Source of the DNA: Oscillospiraceae bacterium
GTDB taxonomy: Bacteria; Bacillota_A; Clostridia; Oscillospirales; Oscillospiraceae
Direction: 5' to 3'
DNA: 7,459 bases
Assembly (NCBI GenBank): GCA_017936985.1
Contig: JAGBEM010000163.1
Span: 1-7,459 of the forward strand
Shown one piece after another: positions 5,058 to 7,459 of the stretch. A model generated the notes under the pieces. It saw only the letters and a list, made by a program, of their open reading frames with translations, had not been told where the DNA came from and ran no database searches. The position numbers and the translations under genes are program-made. The stretch's first letter is position 1. Every line of letters starts with the position of its first letter.

Positions 5058-5685
5058 AACGATGATCATCATAACGACTCTGGTTGCCTTGCTGCCTATT
5101 CTTGTAGGACTGCTTTTATGGGATCAGCTTCCGGAGCAGATCCCCTCCCACTGGGGTATTGACGGCGAAGTGGACAGCTGGAGCAGCAAGAGCTTTGCAG
5201 TGTTTTTCCTCCCCCTGATGGTGGCAGGTATCCATCTTGTATGCGTTTTTGCATCCTCGCTGGATCCCAAGCATCATGCTTACGAGGGCAAAATGCTGCA
5301 GCTGGTGCTTTGGATCTGCCCGGTGCTCAGTCTGGTGATCAGCAGTCTGGTATACACATATGCTCTGGGTTATGATTTTCTGGATGTTCCTTTTATTATG
5401 TGCCTGCTGGTGGGCATCATGTTTATCATTGTGGGCAATTACCTGCCTAAGTGCCGGCAAAGCTACACCATGGGCATCAAGCTGCCCTGGACACTGGATG
5501 ACGAAGGTAACTGGAATGCCACCCATCGCTTTGGCGGTTGGGTATGGGTGATCTGCGGTGTGGCTATGCTGGCTACCGCTTTCCTCGGCAATTTCTGGGT
5601 TCTGCTGGGTGTTCTGCTGGTGGCAGTCATCTTGCCAACGGTATACTCCTATCTGTATTACCGTAAGCATAGGAAGAACGGATAA
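5041..5685 (+). CDS. sdpI: SdpI-family membrane protein (DUF1648 + SdpI domains)
   Basis: This 214-residue integral membrane protein has about six transmembrane segments (roughly 8-27, 50-70, 86-107, 115-132, 166-183, 186-205). The N-terminal DUF1648 motif follows the first segment (LPEQIPSHWGIDGEVDSWSS, 30-49). The SdpI signature follows the fourth (NYLPKCRQSYTMGIKLPWTL, then NWNATHRFGG, ending at 166). In Bacillus the homologue protects against the SDP killing toxin and signals to SdpR; many homologues elsewhere have no known toxin partner. AAAGGAG (5025-5031) favours the ATG at 5041 (9-base spacing) over the one at 5035 (3 bases). The start lies inside sdpR. No sdpABC-like genes are present. 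The product ends in a basic tail (YYRKHRKNG) and a strong terminator follows. Confidence 0.9.
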   Translation: MLKKNKTMIIITTLVALLPILVGLLLWDQLPEQIPSHWGIDGEVDSWSSKSFAVFFLPLMVAGIHLVCVFASSLDPKHHAYEGKMLQLVLWICPVLSLVISSLVYTYALGYDFLDVPFIMCLLVGIMFIIVGNYLPKCRQSYTMGIKLPWTLDDEGNWNATHRFGGWVWVICGVAMLATAFLGNFWVLLGVLLVAVILPTVYSYLYYRKHRKNG

Positions 5686-5689
5686 AGAT

Positions 5690-5721
5690 AAGGGCACGCT
5701 GAAATCAGCGTGCCCTTTTTT
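5690..5721 (+). terminator. Rho-independent terminator of sdpR-sdpI
   Basis: GGGCACGCTG (5692-5701) and CAGCGTGCCC (5706-5715) form a perfect 10-bp stem with an AAAT loop, followed by six T residues (5716-5721). On the other strand the run is weaker (TTATCTTTAT), but it could also stop leftward transcripts from the XRE gene, which has no clear terminator of its own in 5722-5841. Confidence 0.92.
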
Positions 5722-5841
5722 CATTTGACCATCTCTGGTAAGACTGCTTCTGCACAGCAAAAGACGGTGGAAAACACGCAAAACCAACGACATATCCTTA
5801 TGCGGAATGGCCACACATAGCAGGAGATTGCCCTCCGCTTT

Positions 5842-6786
5842 TTACAAGTGTTCCACAATATCCTCCAGATCATTTTCCTGTTCCATCATATACTTCGCCA
5901 ACTTGCGAAGAGTTTCCTTGCTGAGGAAGGGGTAAATATCGGAGATATCCCAGTCCAGATCCTTGGGGTCTAACTGCTGCTCGATCACCGTGTCCACCAG
6001 TTTGTCCAATGTTTCCTTGGAAGCAAAGGGGGCAAATTCCTCGATCATATCGCCCTCGTCTTCCTCTAAGCAGCGGTAGATCAATTTCTCAATGGTCTGC
6101 TTGCTGAGGAAGGGTGCAATATCAACCAGCGCATCCACTTCATCGATACTCGCCCGTTCTGCAATGACTTCCAGTGCTTCCTTGCTGAGAAACGGTGCCA
6201 CCTCATCCAGGCCATCCAGATCACAAAGATCCGCATTTAAAATCTGTTCATCCAAATATTCCTTATCCAGAAAGGGTGCCAGTTCCGAAAGCGCTGACAG
6301 ATCGACCTTCTTTTTTCTTTTCGCTGTCTCAGCAGGTTCTTCTCTTTCCTCTGCCGTACGTTTTTCCCCAAACATTCTCGACATCCGGACCGACAGCTTT
6401 CCTATTTTATTGGGTACCTTCTTCTGCGCTTCTTCGGTAATCGTTTTTGCCAGAGCTGACATATCCTTTACCAACTGCTGGATATCCTCCGGTGGGAGGA
6501 TGGGGGCTACCTCGGCCAGTTCTTCCGGGGTCACCTCTTCATTTTGCATGATCTTGTTCACCGTAGCGGTGCTCTTATTCTCGACACCCAGCAGTTCATC
6601 AACGGTCAGATCCAGAGCAGTGCAAAGATCCCCCAGCTTGGAAATATCGGGCATAGAGTTGCCCCGCTCCCAGTTACTTACTGCCTGGTAACTAACACCC
6701 AACTCGTCCGCCAGATTCATCTGGGTCATATTTTTTGCAATACGCGCGTCCTTAATGCGCTTTGCGATCATCATGGTATCGAACAT
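5842..6786 (-). CDS. XRE-family regulator with a C-terminal chain of 'APFLSKE' repeats
   Basis: This 314-residue cytoplasmic protein has two parts. Residues 9-67 are a complete Cro/C1-type helix-turn-helix (RIKDARIAKNMTQMNLADEL, then GVSYQAVSNWERGNSMPDIS, then the closing helices ending VDELLGV), so DNA binding is secure. From residue 89 on, units with the pattern L-x-E/D-x-A-P-F-L-S-K-E-x-L-x-x-L occur six times: the conserved Pro is at 95, 171, 198, 225, 253 and 286. The last five are spaced 27, 27, 28 and 33 residues apart; a basic stretch (about 115-161, with AKRKKK) separates the first. The repeats are acidic and helical, probably a superhelical protein-binding scaffold, but I cannot tie them to a named family. 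The start at 6786 is preferred because AGGAGG is 7 bases away; from the ATG at 6790-6792 it would be only 1 base. Its promoter carries a perfect dyad, suggesting autoregulation. The target is unknown. Confidence 0.85.
   Translation of the reverse strand: MFDTMMIAKRIKDARIAKNMTQMNLADELGVSYQAVSNWERGNSMPDISKLGDLCTALDLTVDELLGVENKSTATVNKIMQNEEVTPEELAEVAPILPPEDIQQLVKDMSALAKTITEEAQKKVPNKIGKLSVRMSRMFGEKRTAEEREEPAETAKRKKKVDLSALSELAPFLDKEYLDEQILNADLCDLDGLDEVAPFLSKEALEVIAERASIDEVDALVDIAPFLSKQTIEKLIYRCLEEDEGDMIEEFAPFASKETLDKLVDTVIEQQLDPKDLDWDISDIYPFLSKETLRKLAKYMMEQENDLEDIVEHL
5878..6297 (-). repeat. In-frame tandem repeats encoding about 27-residue units
   Basis: Five consecutive units encode the APFLSKE-type motif, with the key proline codons at 6274-6276, 6193-6195, 6112-6114, 6028-6030 and 5929-5931. 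The spacing is 81, 81, 84 and 99 bases. Similarity is visible in the DNA: CTGAGGAAGG occurs identically at 5921-5930 and 6104-6113, and CTTGCTGAG recurs in three units. This fits expansion by internal duplication. A more diverged unit stands apart near 6502-6504. Confidence 0.75.
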
Positions 6787-6836
6787 TTTCATTCCTCCTG
6801 TTTTTATGTTTCGGAGCGGCCGTTCCTGATGGCATC

Positions 6837-6865
6837 AGTATAGCAAAAGGCACCTGTTTTGGCAA
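6837..6865 (-). promoter_or_regulatory. Sigma-A promoter of the XRE-repeat gene
   Basis: On the minus strand TTGCCA (6865-6860), 17-base spacer, TATACT (6842-6837). Transcription would start near 6830, giving a leader of about 44 bases before the ATG at 6786. Confidence 0.65.
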
Positions 6866-6875
6866 TAAACAGGTG
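6851..6875. promoter_or_regulatory. Perfect 9-7-9 dyad on the -35 box, candidate operator
   Basis: CACCTGTTT (6851-6859) and AAACAGGTG (6867-6875) are perfect inverted repeats. The 7-base spacer contains the whole -35 hexamer of the XRE gene promoter, so binding would exclude RNA polymerase. Autoregulation by the adjacent XRE protein is the natural guess. No T-run follows, so it is not a terminator. Confidence 0.65.
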
Positions 6876-6907
6876 ATTGAACGGAGTAACTCAAGCGGTG
6901 GTTGAGT

Positions 6908-6937
6908 AAAAAAGGAACGGCTTAGGCCGTTCCTTTT
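6908..6937 (-). terminator. Terminator of folA, overlapping its stop codon
   Basis: On the minus strand AAAAGGAACGGC (6937-6926) pairs with GCCGTTCCTTTT (6921-6910) around the loop CTAA (6925-6922), giving 12 pairs, and the T-run continues to six. The TAA in the loop is the folA stop codon and the left arm encodes the last residues KGTA. It is nearly symmetric, so it could also act on rightward transcription. Confidence 0.88.
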
Positions 6938-7410
6938 CTTTTATACAGGCACATTTCGTAGGAAATGCCGTTTTCTTCTCCGGATTGCAGAATTTCTGCC
7001 AAATGCCAGTTTTCGTCCTCGTCCAAATTAGGGAAAAATGTATCAGACTGTGGGGTGCAATGCACCTTGGTCACATAGGCGGTATCGCACAGGGGAAGCA
7101 TTTGCTTGTAGACACTTCCGCCGCCGATGACCATGGCACGATCCGCGGTTTTGGCAAGCTCTGCAGCTTCGTCAGGACTGGTGCAGACAGTGAAGCCTGG
7201 AATATCCTGTTTGGTTCGGGTCAGAGCAACATTCACTCTGCCGGGCAGGGGCTTCTGACCAGGGAAGTCGGCGATAGTGCGGCGACCCACGATGACCATA
7301 GCGCCACGGGTGGTCTCCCGGAAAAACTTCCGGTCGGAGCTGAGCGCCACAGGCTGGGTGCCGCCCAAGCCAATGCCCCAATCATCATATACGGCTACAA
7401 TCAGTTCCAT
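6922..7410 (-). CDS. folA: Dihydrofolate reductase
   Basis: This enzyme reduces dihydrofolate to tetrahydrofolate with NADPH, restoring the cofactor oxidised by thymidylate synthase. The 162 residues match the DHFR family: opening strand ELIVAVYDDWGIG (2-14), acidic active-site Asp26 in SSDRKFFRETTRG, the NADPH-site segment MVIVGRRTIADFPGQKPLPGR (38-58), and the pyrophosphate-binding GGGSVY (96-101). The strand after it is TAYVTKV, with Thr113 beside the active site. Aligned by eye to E. coli, Trp22 is replaced by Val21 and Pro25 by Ser24 in the Met20 loop, while the catalytic acid is kept. GAGGTG (7421-7416) lies 5 bases before the ATG and overlaps the stop codon of the upstream gene, so the two are co-transcribed and translationally linked. 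The gene runs into its own terminator. Confidence 0.95.
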   Translation of the reverse strand: MELIVAVYDDWGIGLGGTQPVALSSDRKFFRETTRGAMVIVGRRTIADFPGQKPLPGRVNVALTRTKQDIPGFTVCTSPDEAAELAKTADRAMVIGGGSVYKQMLPLCDTAYVTKVHCTPQSDTFFPNLDEDENWHLAEILQSGEENGISYEMCLYKRKGTA

Positions 7411-7419
7411 AAGAACACC

Positions 7420-7459
7420 TCAGATCGCCATGGGGATCTCGAAATCAAAGGGATGGAAC
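7420..7459 (-). CDS. thyA: C-terminal end of an upstream gene, probably thymidylate synthase (partial)
   Basis: Only 12 sense codons and a TGA (7422-7420) are inside the window. They read FHPFDFEIPMAI. The HP followed by a hydrophobic strand and a final A-I fits the thymidylate synthase C-terminus (HPxIKxxxAV), whose last residues close the active site. thyA-folA is a very common gene pair, because ThyA makes dihydrofolate that FolA reduces again. The gap to folA is 9 bases. With so little sequence, the call depends mostly on context. Confidence 0.55.
   Translation of the reverse strand, partial: FHPFDFEIPMAI

Noticed and set aside
5722..5841. Search for a dedicated terminator or small gene after the XRE-repeat gene
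   Set aside because: Only a 4-bp GGAG/CTCC stem without a T-run was found, and no frame with a ribosome site; nothing supportable.
5878..6297. Regular repeats of about 81 bases considered as a CRISPR array
   Set aside because: The units are in frame inside a gene, diverge gradually, and are not made of identical repeats with unrelated spacers.
6092..6691. 199-codon serine-rich plus-strand frame
   Set aside because: It is the antisense shadow of the XRE-repeat gene, and its serine-rich make-up follows from the reverse of acidic codons.
6813..6827. Ten bases (AGGAACGGCC on the minus strand) shared by the XRE leader and the folA terminator
   Set aside because: Short and G+C-rich; chance is likely, and no second structure is formed by the leader copy.

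Overview
The window looks like part of the chromosome of an anaerobic, spore-forming member of the Clostridia, most likely Oscillospirales/Ruminococcaceae. This rests on three things: a two-gene dipicolinate synthase locus (spore-core DPA), Gram-positive style AGGAGG ribosome sites with sigma-A promoters and U-tract hairpin terminators, and gene families (DUF4364, long-form HPF, SdpR/SdpI, divergent DHFR) typical of Firmicutes. The taxon is an inference from gene content and moderate G+C; no rRNA gene lies inside the window. No transposase, integrase, CRISPR array, tRNA or phage gene was found.

Layout from left to right. Bases 1-285 have no gene but carry two near-consensus sigma-A promoters in tandem, both reading leftward out of the window, with A/T tracts upstream of each. 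The layout and leader sequence suggest an rRNA (or other stable RNA) operon just off the left edge. Next come two leftward genes, each with its own promoter: hpf (ribosome hibernation factor, 286-822, with a terminator at 247-270) and a DUF4364 protein (900-1445). Divergent from DUF4364 is the rightward dpaA-dpaB pair (1543-2867). It is followed without an intervening terminator by glpK (2934-4427), which has its own promoter, a dyad over that promoter, and a strong terminator at 4433-4464.

Bases 4465-4700 have no gene but contain a hairpin and a 114-base nested fold-back element (4526-4639). A near-perfect promoter with a 20-bp palindromic operator then drives the sdpR-sdpI pair (4773-5685), an ArsR-type autorepressor and a six-pass membrane protein. 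It ends at a textbook terminator (5690-5721). The right part reads leftward: an incomplete gene end consistent with thyA, then folA (DHFR), whose stop codon sits in the loop of its own terminator, then a separately promoted XRE-type regulator (5842-6786). In the regulator, a DNA-binding domain is joined to a chain of about 27-residue 'APFLSKE' repeats, and a perfect 9-7-9 dyad covers its promoter.

How the genes work together: thyA and folA form the usual dTMP/folate-recycling couple, and dpaA/dpaB make dipicolinate in the mother cell. sdpR/sdpI is probably a self-contained sensing and immunity unit with no toxin genes nearby. hpf and a stable-RNA promoter sit back to back, linking ribosome storage and ribosome synthesis only by position. 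The least explained items are the repeat-bearing XRE regulator and the 4526-4639 fold-back.
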